Below are positions 50,780 to 59,616 of a stretch of 64,000 nt of DNA, in pieces (position 1 is the stretch's first letter; every line of letters begins with the position of its first letter). The position numbers were made by a program, and so were the translations under genes. Origin of the DNA: Candidatus Dormiibacterota bacterium (GTDB lineage Bacteria > Chloroflexota > Dormibacteria > Dormibacterales > Dormibacteraceae); NCBI GenBank assembly GCA_003169845.1, contig PNAG01000002.1, forward strand, positions 372,001 to 436,000, in the 5' to 3' direction. The notes beneath the pieces were generated by a model. The model was not told where the DNA came from. It worked only from the letters and a program-made list of their open reading frames with translations, and made no database searches.

Positions 50780-51355
50780 GTGCCGGCCCGCAGGAAGAAG
50801 ATGCTCGAGCTTGCGGGAACTGGCGACGACGGCTCGACCGGACTGCTCGGCGGCGGGCGCGCGCGCAAGGACGATCCACGGATCGAGGCTTACGGCACGA
50901 TCGACGAGGCGTCGAGCGCGGTCGGGCTCGCGAAATCCCTGAGCAAGCAGCCGCGCGTCCGCACGATCTGCGAAGAGGTCCAGAGGGGGCTGTACTCGCT
51001 CGGCGCCGAGCTGGCGACCAACCCGGCCTCGGGAACGTCATTCGCCCGCACCACTGAAGACGGGGTGGACCGGCTCGATGCGCTCATCGTCGAGCTCGAG
51101 GGTTTGGTCACTATGCCGGACGGCTTCATCCTGCCCGGCGCCACCCCCGCCTCCGGGGCGCTGGACCTCGCGCGCGCTGTCACCCGACGGGCGGAACGGC
51201 GGTGCGTTTCACTCGAGACCTCTGGAGGGCTGAACAACCCCCAGGTGCGCCGCTGGCTCAACCGGCTCAGCCTGCTGCTGTTCGTGCTCGGCCGCTACGA
51301 GGAAGCGCTGGCCGGCAGCACCGCCGCGCCGGCCAAGACCTCGCACCGTGCGTAG
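50780..51355 (+). CDS. Cob(I)alamin adenosyltransferase, PduO type
   Basis: 191 residues. The ATP-binding N-terminus GTGDDGSTGLLGGGRARKDD and RIEAYGTIDEASSAVGLAKS are diagnostic, as are RAERRCVSLETSGGLNNPQVRRWLNRLSLLLFVLGR at the C-terminus. It transfers adenosyl from ATP to cobalamin. It follows phosphofructokinase by 7 bp, likely co-transcribed. No adenosylcobalamin-dependent enzyme is in the window. Confidence 0.93.
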   Translation: MPARRKKMLELAGTGDDGSTGLLGGGRARKDDPRIEAYGTIDEASSAVGLAKSLSKQPRVRTICEEVQRGLYSLGAELATNPASGTSFARTTEDGVDRLDALIVELEGLVTMPDGFILPGATPASGALDLARAVTRRAERRCVSLETSGGLNNPQVRRWLNRLSLLLFVLGRYEEALAGSTAAPAKTSHRA

Positions 51356-51358
51356 ACT
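51353..51358 (+). promoter_or_regulatory. -10 element of the alpha/beta hydrolase gene
   Basis: TAGACT overlaps the adenosyltransferase stop and lies 9 nt before GTG 51368. Confidence 0.35.
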
Positions 51359-51367
51359 TCAAATCGA

Positions 51368-52303
51368 GTGAGTCCGATGACCTATATGGCTCTCATCGGT
51401 GCCGGGCTGCTGGTCCTGTACATCGTGGTGTCATACCAGCTCTACCGGCGCGCTTTCGTGCCGAACCGGCCGTCCTTCCTCGACGATTTCACCTTCACAC
51501 CCTTCGAGTTTCAGGCCGACTACGAAGAGGTCGAGCTGGTCACCGCGGACGGAGTGAGCTTTGGCGCCTGGCATTTCCGTCAGCCGGGTTCGCCGCAGAC
51601 GGTGATCGTCTCGGGAGGACACAAGGGCCAGCGTCAGGGCTCTCTCGGAATCTCGGCCGCGCTGTGGCGCAAGGGGTTCAACGTCATCCTGTACTCGTAC
51701 CGTGGCATGCCGGGCAGCGACCGCGCACCGATCACCTTTGGAATCAAGGAGGTGCTCGAGCTACAGGCGGTGATCGCATTCGCGCGCAAGCGGATCGCGG
51801 ACGCCAGGATCGGATTGCTCGGGTACTCGATGGGCGCTGTGGTCTCCCTGCTGGGCGCGGCCGGCGAGCCCGGGGTTCAGGCCCTGGTGCTCGACAGCCC
51901 CTTCAGCGACCTGCGCACGCTGTTGATCGAAAACGTTCGGCGCGCCGTGAAGCTGCCCGGATCGCCTTTTGTGTGGCTGGCTGGGCTGATGTTCCGTCTG
52001 CACACGAGAAGCCGGATCGCTGAATGCAGCCCCAAGGACGTGCTCACCTCGCTTGAGCCTCGACCTCTGTTCTTCATCCACGGCGGCGCCGACGAGGTGA
52101 CGTCGGTCAACCACAGCCGGCGCCTCTACGACGCCTATCGCGGGCCGCGCGAAATCTGGATCGTGCAGGGCGCGCCTCACACCGGCGCGTACTTCGCCGA
52201 CCGCCCGCTTTACGTGGAACGTGTCGCGGGCTTCTTCGCGCGGCACCTGGGCCTGGACGTCAGCGGCCACCTTCGCCTGGTCGAGGAAGAAGAAGTCAGC
52301 TAG
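51368..52303 (+). CDS. Membrane-anchored alpha/beta hydrolase
   Basis: 311 residues. MALIGAGLLVLYIVVSYQLY forms an N-terminal anchor. The hydrolase core has an oxyanion-type VSGGHKGQRQGSLG, a nucleophile elbow LLGYSMGAVVSL, VLDSPFSDLRTLL, the acid in FIHGGADEVT, and the His in VQGAPHTGAYFADRP. This resembles the YqkD/BAAT-like cluster acting on lipids or thioesters, with substrate unknown. Its C-terminus is followed by an ECF sigma-factor gene 41 bp later. Confidence 0.88.
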   Translation: MSPMTYMALIGAGLLVLYIVVSYQLYRRAFVPNRPSFLDDFTFTPFEFQADYEEVELVTADGVSFGAWHFRQPGSPQTVIVSGGHKGQRQGSLGISAALWRKGFNVILYSYRGMPGSDRAPITFGIKEVLELQAVIAFARKRIADARIGLLGYSMGAVVSLLGAAGEPGVQALVLDSPFSDLRTLLIENVRRAVKLPGSPFVWLAGLMFRLHTRSRIAECSPKDVLTSLEPRPLFFIHGGADEVTSVNHSRRLYDAYRGPREIWIVQGAPHTGAYFADRPLYVERVAGFFARHLGLDVSGHLRLVEEEEVS

Positions 52304-52344
52304 CTGCAACAAATCGCCCCGCGGGCGACAGGAATAGGTGAGAC

Positions 52345-52878
52345 ATGCAGCAGGTGGCAGAGGTCAAACCATCCAGAGGCGGCGCGATCGGCGAGCAGAC
52401 ATTCGCCGACCTGTTGCAACCGCTGATCGAACCCGGCTTCCGTCTGGCCCTCGCGATGCTTCACGACCCACAGGCGGCGGAAGACGCCGTTCAGGAGGCG
52501 TCCTTCACCGCGTGGCGAAAGGTCGCCCGCATGCAGGACCAGCGAAGACTTCGACCCTGGTTCCTCGGTGTGGTCGCCAACAAATGCCGCAACGCCCGGC
52601 GTAAGAAGTGGGTCGCCGGCGTGAGTCTCGGCCTGCCGGAACATCTGTCTGTGGTCTCCGCTGAAGAGCCCACTTTGCGCGGCACCGACCTGCGTCGCGC
52701 GGTTTCACGGCTTCGTCATGAGGATCGTCTTGTGGTCGTCCTCTACTTCTACCTGGACATGCCACTCGAAGATGTCGCCGCGGTCGCCGGCAGCTCTGTG
52801 GGAGCTACGCGGGCTCGGCTCTACCGGTCCATCAAACGTCTTCGTCCGGACCTTTCGATTCAGGAGGCACTCAGGTGA
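52345..52878 (+). CDS. ECF sigma factor
   Basis: 177 residues. Region 2 is in FRLALAMLHDPQAAEDAVQEASFTAWRKVARM with RRLRPWFLGVVANKCRNARRKK, and region 4 in LRHEDRLVVVLYFYLDMPLEDVAAVAGSSVGATRARLYRSIKRLR. It overlaps the next gene by 4 bp (GTGA). Region 2.4-like basic residues are normal. It presumably works with the downstream membrane protein, which sits where an anti-sigma factor is usually encoded. Confidence 0.92.
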   Translation: MQQVAEVKPSRGGAIGEQTFADLLQPLIEPGFRLALAMLHDPQAAEDAVQEASFTAWRKVARMQDQRRLRPWFLGVVANKCRNARRKKWVAGVSLGLPEHLSVVSAEEPTLRGTDLRRAVSRLRHEDRLVVVLYFYLDMPLEDVAAVAGSSVGATRARLYRSIKRLRPDLSIQEALR

Positions 52879-53615
52879 GCCTGCGCAGGGATACGCATTC
52901 CGCTTTCGACGAAATCGCGCCTTCGATGGCGGGCCTCTCAGAGCGGGTGGTCCAAACAGTGCTGACGGAAAATTCAAGCCGGCACAGGAGGAAGCGCCTG
53001 ATGTTTCGAGTGAGAGGCCCCCTGTCCTTGGTCGCCGTATTTGCATTGATCGCGATCGTCGCAGCGGGTCTCATCGGCGGGCGGGTGATTCACGACTGGA
53101 ACCTGTTCCACAATTCGGTGCCGGCCGGGGACAGCTATCAATCCCAGGTCGCCCAGCTCGAGGCGGTTCCGCTGCGCATTCCAACTGTCCAGTCGTTTCT
53201 CGACTGCCAATCCGGTCCCTACAACTCTGTGGGCTCCTACGGCTCCGGGCCGGTGTACGGCGATGGTGGAACCGCATCCAGCAACGATTGGGGTCTTTAC
53301 TTCCACCTTGATGCGTACGCCGAGACCAAGGTAGCCGGACCGATCCTGGTACGCGCTCTCGATCTCTACACCAGGCAGCCAGTGATCTTTATCGGGCAGT
53401 ACGCCGCAGGCCCGGCAGCAGTCAGCGACACGTTCGACGGCCATACCTACGACCAGCATCCCGAGCTGCTGCTCAATACCAGCACCTCAGATAAACGGTT
53501 CACATCGCATGAATTCGTCTGGCCATTCGTGGATGGTGTCCCAAAAAGTTGGTCGGGCTCGACCGGCTGGCAGATCGACGGCATCGGCTTCAGCGAGGTG
53601 TTCCTGGTCTGCTAA
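52875..53615 (+). CDS. Single-pass membrane protein, possible anti-sigma partner
   Basis: 246 residues. An N-terminal cytoplasmic ~45 residues (FDEIAPSMAGLSERVVQTVL; RHRRKR) precede one TM segment (LSLVAVFALIAIVAAGLIGG), then an extracytoplasmic beta-rich domain with two cysteines (SFLDCQSGP; EVFLVC). No ZAS-type zinc motif is present. Its position, coupled to an ECF sigma gene by a 4-bp overlap, suggests a membrane-bound anti-sigma factor or target. Sequence family unknown. Its stop overlaps the convergent Hint-protein stop as CTAA. Confidence 0.75.
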   Translation: MSLRRDTHSAFDEIAPSMAGLSERVVQTVLTENSSRHRRKRLMFRVRGPLSLVAVFALIAIVAAGLIGGRVIHDWNLFHNSVPAGDSYQSQVAQLEAVPLRIPTVQSFLDCQSGPYNSVGSYGSGPVYGDGGTASSNDWGLYFHLDAYAETKVAGPILVRALDLYTRQPVIFIGQYAAGPAAVSDTFDGHTYDQHPELLLNTSTSDKRFTSHEFVWPFVDGVPKSWSGSTGWQIDGIGFSEVFLVC

Positions 53616-54493
53616 GCGAGCGTGCTCGCAAGCTGGATCCCATCAGCCCAGTAGGTGCCCGTCGGGCCGGCCGGCAGCAGGTCGTAGGTGCGGTCGCCCG
53701 CGTAGGGCACCAGCTCCCACGTGGTGATGGTCGAACCGTCGAGGCTGTCCCCGGCGCCGAGAGTGCCGAGCTGGCGGCCGTCCGCGGTCCGGTGACCGGG
53801 CGAAGCCAGGAGCTCGCGCCCGTCGGCCAGCACGAGGTGGACCATCTGGTGCCCCGCCGGCACCACTATGCTGCCGACCTCGAGCACCTGTGCAGCGATT
53901 CGCTTGCCATCGGCGCCGGCGGTCCAGACCACCATCCCGGGCTTCATGTCCGTCACGCGGACGGCGCCGCTGGGAGTGGAGATGAGGGTCGCCGCGGCCA
54001 GGCAGATCGGGCAGTTCGGCGCGCCGGTCGGGGTGCGCGAGCTAACCGTGACCACGCCGTCCACACGGACCGTGCCGTCGGCCATCAGGTACGCCGCGGT
54101 GCCGTTGGTCGAACGGACTCTCACGCTGAACGCATAGCTGTCGCCGCCTTTGGTCAGGGTGAGCGCGTTGAGGTTCTTGTAGACGCGGTAGATGACCAGC
54201 TTCTCGAGGTCGTTGACGTTCGTCTCCGAGAGATGCTCGTGGGCGAGGATCGCCGAGTAGAGCTCGGTGTTGGCCTGGATCGCGGGAAACTGCGCGATCG
54301 CGCTCGCCTGCTCGCCGCCCTCGCGGGCGAGCGGGTAGAAGTCCGGGTCGCAGAAAACCGGCACGCCCACCGAATCGATGACCGCAAACTTGAGCTGGGT
54401 GATCGTCAGGGGGGCCCCGACGGCCGGCGCCGGGGTGGCCGAGCCACAGGCCACGGCGAGTATGGCCAACGACAAGGTGAAAGCTCGTCTCAT
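53612..54493 (-). CDS. Lipoprotein with C-terminal Hint (intein-like) domain
   Basis: 293 residues. MRRAFTLSLAILAVACGSAT is an export signal with Cys 16 as probable lipidation site. After ~140 residues of unknown domain (YSAILAHEHLSETNVNDLEKL) comes a Hint domain: CLAAATLISTPSGAVRVTDM, then ELLASPGHRTADGRQL (block B TxxH-like region) and TGTYWADGIQLASTL at the end (blocks F/G). It lacks the terminal Asn and a downstream extein, so splicing is unlikely and N-terminal cleavage is the family alternative. It faces the ECF sigma operon. Confidence 0.8.
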   Translation of the reverse strand: MRRAFTLSLAILAVACGSATPAPAVGAPLTITQLKFAVIDSVGVPVFCDPDFYPLAREGGEQASAIAQFPAIQANTELYSAILAHEHLSETNVNDLEKLVIYRVYKNLNALTLTKGGDSYAFSVRVRSTNGTAAYLMADGTVRVDGVVTVSSRTPTGAPNCPICLAAATLISTPSGAVRVTDMKPGMVVWTAGADGKRIAAQVLEVGSIVVPAGHQMVHLVLADGRELLASPGHRTADGRQLGTLGAGDSLDGSTITTWELVPYAGDRTYDLLPAGPTGTYWADGIQLASTLA

Positions 54494-54502
54494 GCTCGAC
54501 TG

Positions 54503-54508
54503 TTTATA
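54503..54508 (-). promoter_or_regulatory. -10 element of the Hint lipoprotein gene
   Basis: TATAAA on the minus strand, 9 nt before the ATG at 54493, divergent from the MoxR promoter. Confidence 0.5.
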
Positions 54509-54596
54509 CGTACCGAGACCCGCCCGCGTAACGCAGCGGAACCAAAAGCGACCCCCACGCGTATTCAAATGCGATGGCTCGCACAGATGACGAACC

Positions 54597-54602
54597 TATA
54601 AT
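54597..54602 (+). promoter_or_regulatory. -10 element of the MoxR operon
   Basis: A consensus TATAAT, 7 nt before GTG 54610. It would place the transcription start on the GTG and argues that the upstream ATG (54574) is not used. Confidence 0.65.
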
Positions 54603-54609
54603 CGCCGGA

Positions 54610-55569
54610 GTGGGGGCAGCCGAAGTCGTAACCCGGGTGGCCGAAGCCTTCATGGCCAATGTCAGCCGCGCCATCGTCAACAAAGAAGACGAGATCCGGC
54701 TTTGCCTGGTCACCCTGCTGTGCGAAGGCCACCTCCTGATTGAGGACGTGCCCGGAGTCGGCAAGACGATGCTCGCCAAAGCGCTGGCCCGTTCACTCGA
54801 CTGCACCTTCCGGCGCATCCAGTTCACACCCGACCTGCTGCCTTCGGACGTGACCGGCGTGCGCGCCTTCAACCAGAAGCTCAACGACTTCGAGTTCCGG
54901 CCGGGCCCGGTCTTCGCCCAGATCCTGCTGGCGGACGAGATCAACCGCGCGAGCCCCAAGACCCAGGCGGCGCTTCTGGAGTCGATGGAGGAGCGGCAGG
55001 TCACGATCGACGGCGACACCCACCCGCTGCCCAAGCCCTTCATGGTCATGGCGACCCAGAACCCTGTCGAGTACTCGGGAACGTTCCCGCTGCCCGAAGC
55101 CCAGCTGGACCGGTTCCTGATGAAGGTGCGGCTTGGCTACCTGTCCGAGAAGGAGGAGGCCAACCTCCTCAACCAGCACAAGGTCGAGTCTCCGATGCTC
55201 GAGCTGCAGCCGGTCGTGTCGCCCAACGAGCTGAAGGCGGCCCAGAGCGCGGTGCGGGAAGTGTTCGTGAAGCCCGAGCTTCGCGAGTACATCGCCAGGC
55301 TCGTCGGCCGGACTCGCGGCAACCCTGAGGTCGCTCTCGGCGCGAGCACCCGAGGCACGCTCAACCTCTTTCATGCGAGCCAGGCGCTGGCCGCCGTGCA
55401 GGGCCGGAGCTACGTGCTGCCGGACGACATCAAGGCGCTGGCCGAGCCGGTGCTCGCGCATCGCATCATCCTCCGGCCCAACGCGGAGATGCAGGGTCAG
55501 AGCGCAGGCAAGCTTGTGGCCGGGTTGCTGGAACGCGAGCATGTTCCTCAGATGGCATACGACGGGTAG
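54610..55569 (+). CDS. MoxR-family AAA+ ATPase
   Basis: 319 residues from GTG 54610. Walker A is in [16 protein letters not shown], Walker B in [27 protein letters not shown], sensor 1 in [24 protein letters not shown], and the arginine-finger region in [19 protein letters not shown]. MoxR proteins act as chaperones for metal or complex insertion and are often beside a DUF58 protein. It heads an operon with DUF58 and TgpA-like genes (18 and -20 bp spacing). Confidence 0.92.
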   Translation: MGAAEVVTRVAEAFMANVSRAIVNKEDEIRLCLVTLLCEGHLLIEDVPGVGKTMLAKALARSLDCTFRRIQFTPDLLPSDVTGVRAFNQKLNDFEFRPGPVFAQILLADEINRASPKTQAALLESMEERQVTIDGDTHPLPKPFMVMATQNPVEYSGTFPLPEAQLDRFLMKVRLGYLSEKEEANLLNQHKVESPMLELQPVVSPNELKAAQSAVREVFVKPELREYIARLVGRTRGNPEVALGASTRGTLNLFHASQALAAVQGRSYVLPDDIKALAEPVLAHRIILRPNAEMQGQSAGKLVAGLLEREHVPQMAYDG

Positions 55570-55586
55570 TTCCTGAGTAGGGGCAA

Positions 55587-56777
55587 TTGAGCAAGGTCGC
55601 CCTCGCCGCTGCCATAGGCCTCCTCCTTTTCTTCACGTACCTGACCGGGATCCGCCCCGCCTACGCGTTTGCGTACGCGCTCACCCTTCTCTTCGTGGTC
55701 GCCTGGGCGTGGCCGCGGATCGCGATCCGCGGCATGAGCGTCACGCGCCGGCTTGATCCGGGCACGCCGACTGTGGGCGAGTCGTACGAGGAGGCGATCG
55801 AGGTCCGCCGCCAGGGCTGGGTGCCGGCGCCATGGGTCGAGGTCCGCGACCTCGGCCAGATCCCCGACTACCAACCCGGCCGCGTGATCTCGGTGGGCGG
55901 GGAGGTGGTCAAGTGGAAGTCTCGAGGCGTGTACCGCCGGCGCGGCTGGATGGCCTTCGGCCCGACATCGCTACGGGTGCGCGAGCCTTTCGGCCTCTTC
56001 GACCAGGAGCTGAAGCTGGCCCAGCGGACCTCGATCCTCGTCTATCCGCGCGTGCGGCCGATCCCCGACCTGCTCACGCCAAGCGCGCAGCAGGTGGGCA
56101 ACTCGCCCAGCTTCGGCGCCTGGGCCGACTACCCGCCGGAGACCGGCGGCGTCCGCGACTACACCACCGGCGACAGCTTCGGCCGCATCCACTGGGCGCT
56201 TTCCGCTCGGCATGGCAGGCTGATGTCCAAGACTTTCGAGCAGCCACTGACCACAGACCTCTGGATCCTGCTCGACCTCGACCGCAGCGTGCATACGGGC
56301 GAAGGCGAGGAATCGACGGTTGAGTACGCGGTGAGCCTCGCGGCGTCGATGGCATCGCAGGTGCACAGTCGGGGCCGGCAGGTCGGGCTGATCGCGAACG
56401 ATTCGAAGGGGACCATCCTCGAGCCACACCGCGCCGTCCGGCAGGACCGCCTGATCCTCGACTACCTCGCCGTGGCGCAGGCGGACGGTCGCACGTCGCT
56501 GACCCAGACGCTGGCGTGGGACAAGATCCGCCGGCTGCCCCGCCGCGCCATCGCCGTGATCACTCCCAGCGCGGACCCCGCCTGGGTCCGGCTCCTGCAG
56601 TCGGTGCGCGGGCGGCGTTCGACGCTGATCGTTTTCTACCTGGACGTTGGGAGCTTTGGCGGCCCTGACCAGAACCCGAGCTTCGATCTCGGCCAGGACG
56701 TGGACCTCTATGTCGTGCGCAAGGGCGACGACTTCGCGCGCCTCGTGAGGACGAGAGATGCAATTCGAATCGCCTAG
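55587..56777 (+). CDS. DUF58 domain protein
   Basis: 396 residues from TTG 55587, preceded by AGGGG. Two N-terminal TM segments (VALAAAIGLLLFFTYLTGI; FAYALTLLFVVAWAW) are followed by a beta-rich domain and the DUF58 motif GVRDYTTGDSFGRIHWALSARHGRLMSKTFEQPL. The C-terminus is a von Willebrand factor A-like fold with LWILLDLDRSVHTGEGEES, though the MIDAS motif is degenerate. It is the usual partner of MoxR ATPases. Confidence 0.9.
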   Translation: MSKVALAAAIGLLLFFTYLTGIRPAYAFAYALTLLFVVAWAWPRIAIRGMSVTRRLDPGTPTVGESYEEAIEVRRQGWVPAPWVEVRDLGQIPDYQPGRVISVGGEVVKWKSRGVYRRRGWMAFGPTSLRVREPFGLFDQELKLAQRTSILVYPRVRPIPDLLTPSAQQVGNSPSFGAWADYPPETGGVRDYTTGDSFGRIHWALSARHGRLMSKTFEQPLTTDLWILLDLDRSVHTGEGEESTVEYAVSLAASMASQVHSRGRQVGLIANDSKGTILEPHRAVRQDRLILDYLAVAQADGRTSLTQTLAWDKIRRLPRRAIAVITPSADPAWVRLLQSVRGRRSTLIVFYLDVGSFGGPDQNPSFDLGQDVDLYVVRKGDDFARLVRTRDAIRIA

Positions 56778-59139
56778 CACGCGCCTCGAGCTCGTCCAGG
56801 CAGCCGTATGGAACCGCGCGCGGTCGTCGATGGAAGGGGGCGTGCCCTGGTCGGCGCTGATCGTCCTCCTGCTGACGTTCGAGGTCGCGAGCTCGACCGC
56901 CACCGCCGGGTGGGTCACTGGCATCCAGGTCATCATCCTGGTCGCGCTCGTCGGCGCGCTGGTCATGGCCGTGCTCGCCGTTTCGCCGATCCCATGGCCA
57001 GCCGGCCTGGCGCTTGGCATGATCCTGGGGCCGCTCGCCGCGCTGATCGCCGCCGGGCCGGCGCTCCACGCTGCCTATCCCACCGATCCCGCGCTGGTGA
57101 ACGGCGGCGGCGTGTCGCTGCGCATCATCTCCATCTGGTGGGGGCGCATCACCGATGGGTCGGCCGCGAACGACCCCTCCTTCTACCTCTTCCTCATCTC
57201 CTGGCTCATGTGGGTCACCGGCGCATGGTTGAGCTGGTGCGTCCTGCGTTGGCGCAAACCGCTGCTCGGCCTGATTCCCGGCGCCGCGGCCTTTGCCACG
57301 AATCTCCTCAACATCCGCCCTGGCGAGACCGACCAGAACACCAACATGCTGTTCATCCTCGGCCTGACACTGGCGCTTCTCCTCTGGACCAACTACACCG
57401 GGTCGATCGCGAGCGCGACTCGCGCCCACATCAAGCTGACGGGCGACGCGCGGTGGGATTTCTGGGAGAGCGGGCTCGTCGCGATGGCGGCTTTGATCGT
57501 GCTCGCGGTCTTTCTTCCACCGGTGTCCACGATCGACCGCACGGTGGACATCGAGTCGACCCTCTTCTCGAACTGGGCGCAGCTGCAGCAGAGGCTCAGC
57601 CATCCGGGCGCGATCGGTCTCGGCCCGGGCGGGTCCGGGACGACCGGCTTCTCGACCGACGTACCTCTGGGCGGTGCGCTCACGCGCACGCGCGACCCGG
57701 TCTTCACCTACACGGTGATCGGCGACTACGCCAGCGTGAGGTATTTCCGAGGCGTGAACGAGACGTCAACGCTGGCCGGGGAGTGGCACTACCCGGCCAC
57801 TCCGGGACTCCGCGCAGCCATCCCCAAGAACCAGGCCCCGAACTACGCCGAGAACTACCAGAAGTTAGCGGGCGCGGTCGTCGCGGTGCACATGATTCGC
57901 CCTCCGATCGGCAACACCGACATCCTTTTCTATCCTGGCCAGCTGGAACGCATCGACCGCCCGACGGTCGCAACACAGGTGGTGCAGCCCTTGAGCCAGA
58001 TCGGGAACTTGAACTCCATCGACAGGCTCTCGTCCGCACAGCCGCCGACATCGGCCGGCAGCTACCGGGCGACAGTCGATTACTCGAGCGCCACCGACGC
58101 GCAACTTCAGGCGGCGGGTACCAACTATCCGGAGTGGGTTCAGCAGTTCGCGACCCTGCCTGCTTCCGGCTACCGCACCGCGAACGTCATGAGCAGGATT
58201 CACGATCTCGCCCTAACGATCGTGAATGCCGCGGGGGCGACGAACCCTTACGACGAGGCCACGGCGATACAGAACTACCTTCGCGACCACCAGAACTTCA
58301 CCTACACGCTGACCCCGCCCAAGGCTCCGGTGGGGGAGGATCGGCTCTTTTACTTCCTCTTCACGTCGAAGCAGGGCTACTGCGAATACTTCGCCACCTC
58401 GATGGGGGACATGCTGCGCTCGCTCGGCATCCCGACCCGCCTGGTCAACGGATTCGGATCGGGGACGTTTGACGCCACGACCAACAACTTCGTGGTGCGT
58501 GGCGAGGACGCGCACACATGGGTCGAGTCGTATTTCCCGAATTACGGATGGATTCCCTTCGAACCGACACCTGACCCAAGCGGTGCCTACCAGCCGATTG
58601 CGCGAGGCTCGCAGGGTCAGACCCTGTGCCTTCGCGACGAGAACTGCGACCCTGGTGCAACCACCTCGACCGGCGGCACCCTGCCGTCACCGAGCTCACT
58701 GCCGCCCGGCTTCCGCGAGCCCAACAACGCAGGCTCGGGGCCCGCGAACTTCGTCTTCCGAGCTCCTGACGCCGGAACGCTCAGCACGATCGTGGGCGTG
58801 CTGCTCGCGCTCATCCTGCTCGTGGGCGCGGCGGTCGCCAGGTACCTGAGGCCGCGGTCTGTGATGGGCGTCTGGAGGCGGATGATCGCGCTATCCGAAA
58901 TGGCCGGCGCCAAACGCCGGCCGGGCGAGACTCCCCTGGAGCTCGGCCGGCGACTCCAGCGAAGCTTCCCCGAGGCGTCGGAGCCGGTCGGCGCGCTCGC
59001 GGGTGGCTTCATGGTCGCCGCCTATGCACCTGAGGACATCGCCGCTTCATCGCGCTCCTCGGTGATGGAGGCCTGGAGCGCCCTGCGCCCGCTGCTCGTA
59101 CGCAGGGTGCTGGCGCGGCTTCGACCGAACAAGGCCTGA
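56758..59139 (+). CDS. TgpA-like transmembrane transglutaminase (DUF3488/DUF4129)
   Basis: 793 residues. About six N-terminal TM segments (residues ~25-240), then a periplasmic transglutaminase-like domain with Cys in GYCEYFATSMGDMLRSLGIPTRLVNGFGSG, His in GEDAHTWVESYFPNYGWIPFE and the Asp region in PTPDPSGAY. A final TM helix (STIVGVLLALILLVGAAVARYLR) and a cytoplasmic DUF4129-like tail follow. In Pseudomonas TgpA is an essential membrane transglutaminase. It overlaps DUF58 by 20 bp. Confidence 0.9.
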   Translation: MQFESPSTRLELVQAAVWNRARSSMEGGVPWSALIVLLLTFEVASSTATAGWVTGIQVIILVALVGALVMAVLAVSPIPWPAGLALGMILGPLAALIAAGPALHAAYPTDPALVNGGGVSLRIISIWWGRITDGSAANDPSFYLFLISWLMWVTGAWLSWCVLRWRKPLLGLIPGAAAFATNLLNIRPGETDQNTNMLFILGLTLALLLWTNYTGSIASATRAHIKLTGDARWDFWESGLVAMAALIVLAVFLPPVSTIDRTVDIESTLFSNWAQLQQRLSHPGAIGLGPGGSGTTGFSTDVPLGGALTRTRDPVFTYTVIGDYASVRYFRGVNETSTLAGEWHYPATPGLRAAIPKNQAPNYAENYQKLAGAVVAVHMIRPPIGNTDILFYPGQLERIDRPTVATQVVQPLSQIGNLNSIDRLSSAQPPTSAGSYRATVDYSSATDAQLQAAGTNYPEWVQQFATLPASGYRTANVMSRIHDLALTIVNAAGATNPYDEATAIQNYLRDHQNFTYTLTPPKAPVGEDRLFYFLFTSKQGYCEYFATSMGDMLRSLGIPTRLVNGFGSGTFDATTNNFVVRGEDAHTWVESYFPNYGWIPFEPTPDPSGAYQPIARGSQGQTLCLRDENCDPGATTSTGGTLPSPSSLPPGFREPNNAGSGPANFVFRAPDAGTLSTIVGVLLALILLVGAAVARYLRPRSVMGVWRRMIALSEMAGAKRRPGETPLELGRRLQRSFPEASEPVGALAGGFMVAAYAPEDIAASSRSSVMEAWSALRPLLVRRVLARLRPNKA

Positions 59140-59186
59140 AGGGGTCGCCGCAAACTTACGGCTGAGCCTCTGAGTTTGTGGGGTCT

Positions 59187-59192
59187 TAACCT
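59187..59192 (+). promoter_or_regulatory. -10 element of the MaoC operon
   Basis: TAACCT, 7 nt before ATG 59200; same hexamer as before phosphofructokinase. Confidence 0.55.
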
Positions 59193-59199
59193 TTAGCGC

Positions 59200-59616
59200 A
59201 TGACAGGCAGCGGCAAGGTCGAAACCGGCGAGACCGGAGTCGCAGGGCGAACCTACCCGCCGGTGAGCTTTCAAATCGAGCCGGAGCGAGCAGCGGCGTT
59301 CGCGCGGGCAATTGGCGCCGACCCGGCAGACGGCGTGCCGCCCACCTTCGCGGCCGTCTACTCCCTGGGGGCGACCGCGCCGCAGCTCTTCGGCGACGTC
59401 GAGGCCGCCGTCGATTTCGCCCGGCTGCTGCACGCCGAGCAGGAGTTCACCTGGACGCGTCACCCGCAGGCCGGTGAGACGGTGACATCCCGAGGACACG
59501 TGGCGTCTGATGTCAGCCGCCGCGGAATGCGCTTCTTGAGCTTCGAAACGGAAACGACCGACGGCGCCGGGGCGCCCGTGTGCCGCTCGAAGGCGCTGTT
59601 CGTGATTCGTTCATGA
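59200..59616 (+). CDS. MaoC-like dehydratase, N-terminal (hot-dog) half
   Basis: 138 residues, related to FAS1-type MaoC N-terminal domains (HadA-like): VSFQIEPERAAAFARAIGADP, AVDFARLLHAEQEFTWTRHPQAGETVTSRG and RGMRFLSFETETTDGAGAPV. It is the non-catalytic or partner half in two-component hydroxyacyl-ACP/CoA dehydratases. Its TGA overlaps the ATG of the next MaoC gene (ATGA), so the two probably make a heterodimer. Confidence 0.87.
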   Translation: MTGSGKVETGETGVAGRTYPPVSFQIEPERAAAFARAIGADPADGVPPTFAAVYSLGATAPQLFGDVEAAVDFARLLHAEQEFTWTRHPQAGETVTSRGHVASDVSRRGMRFLSFETETTDGAGAPVCRSKALFVIRS

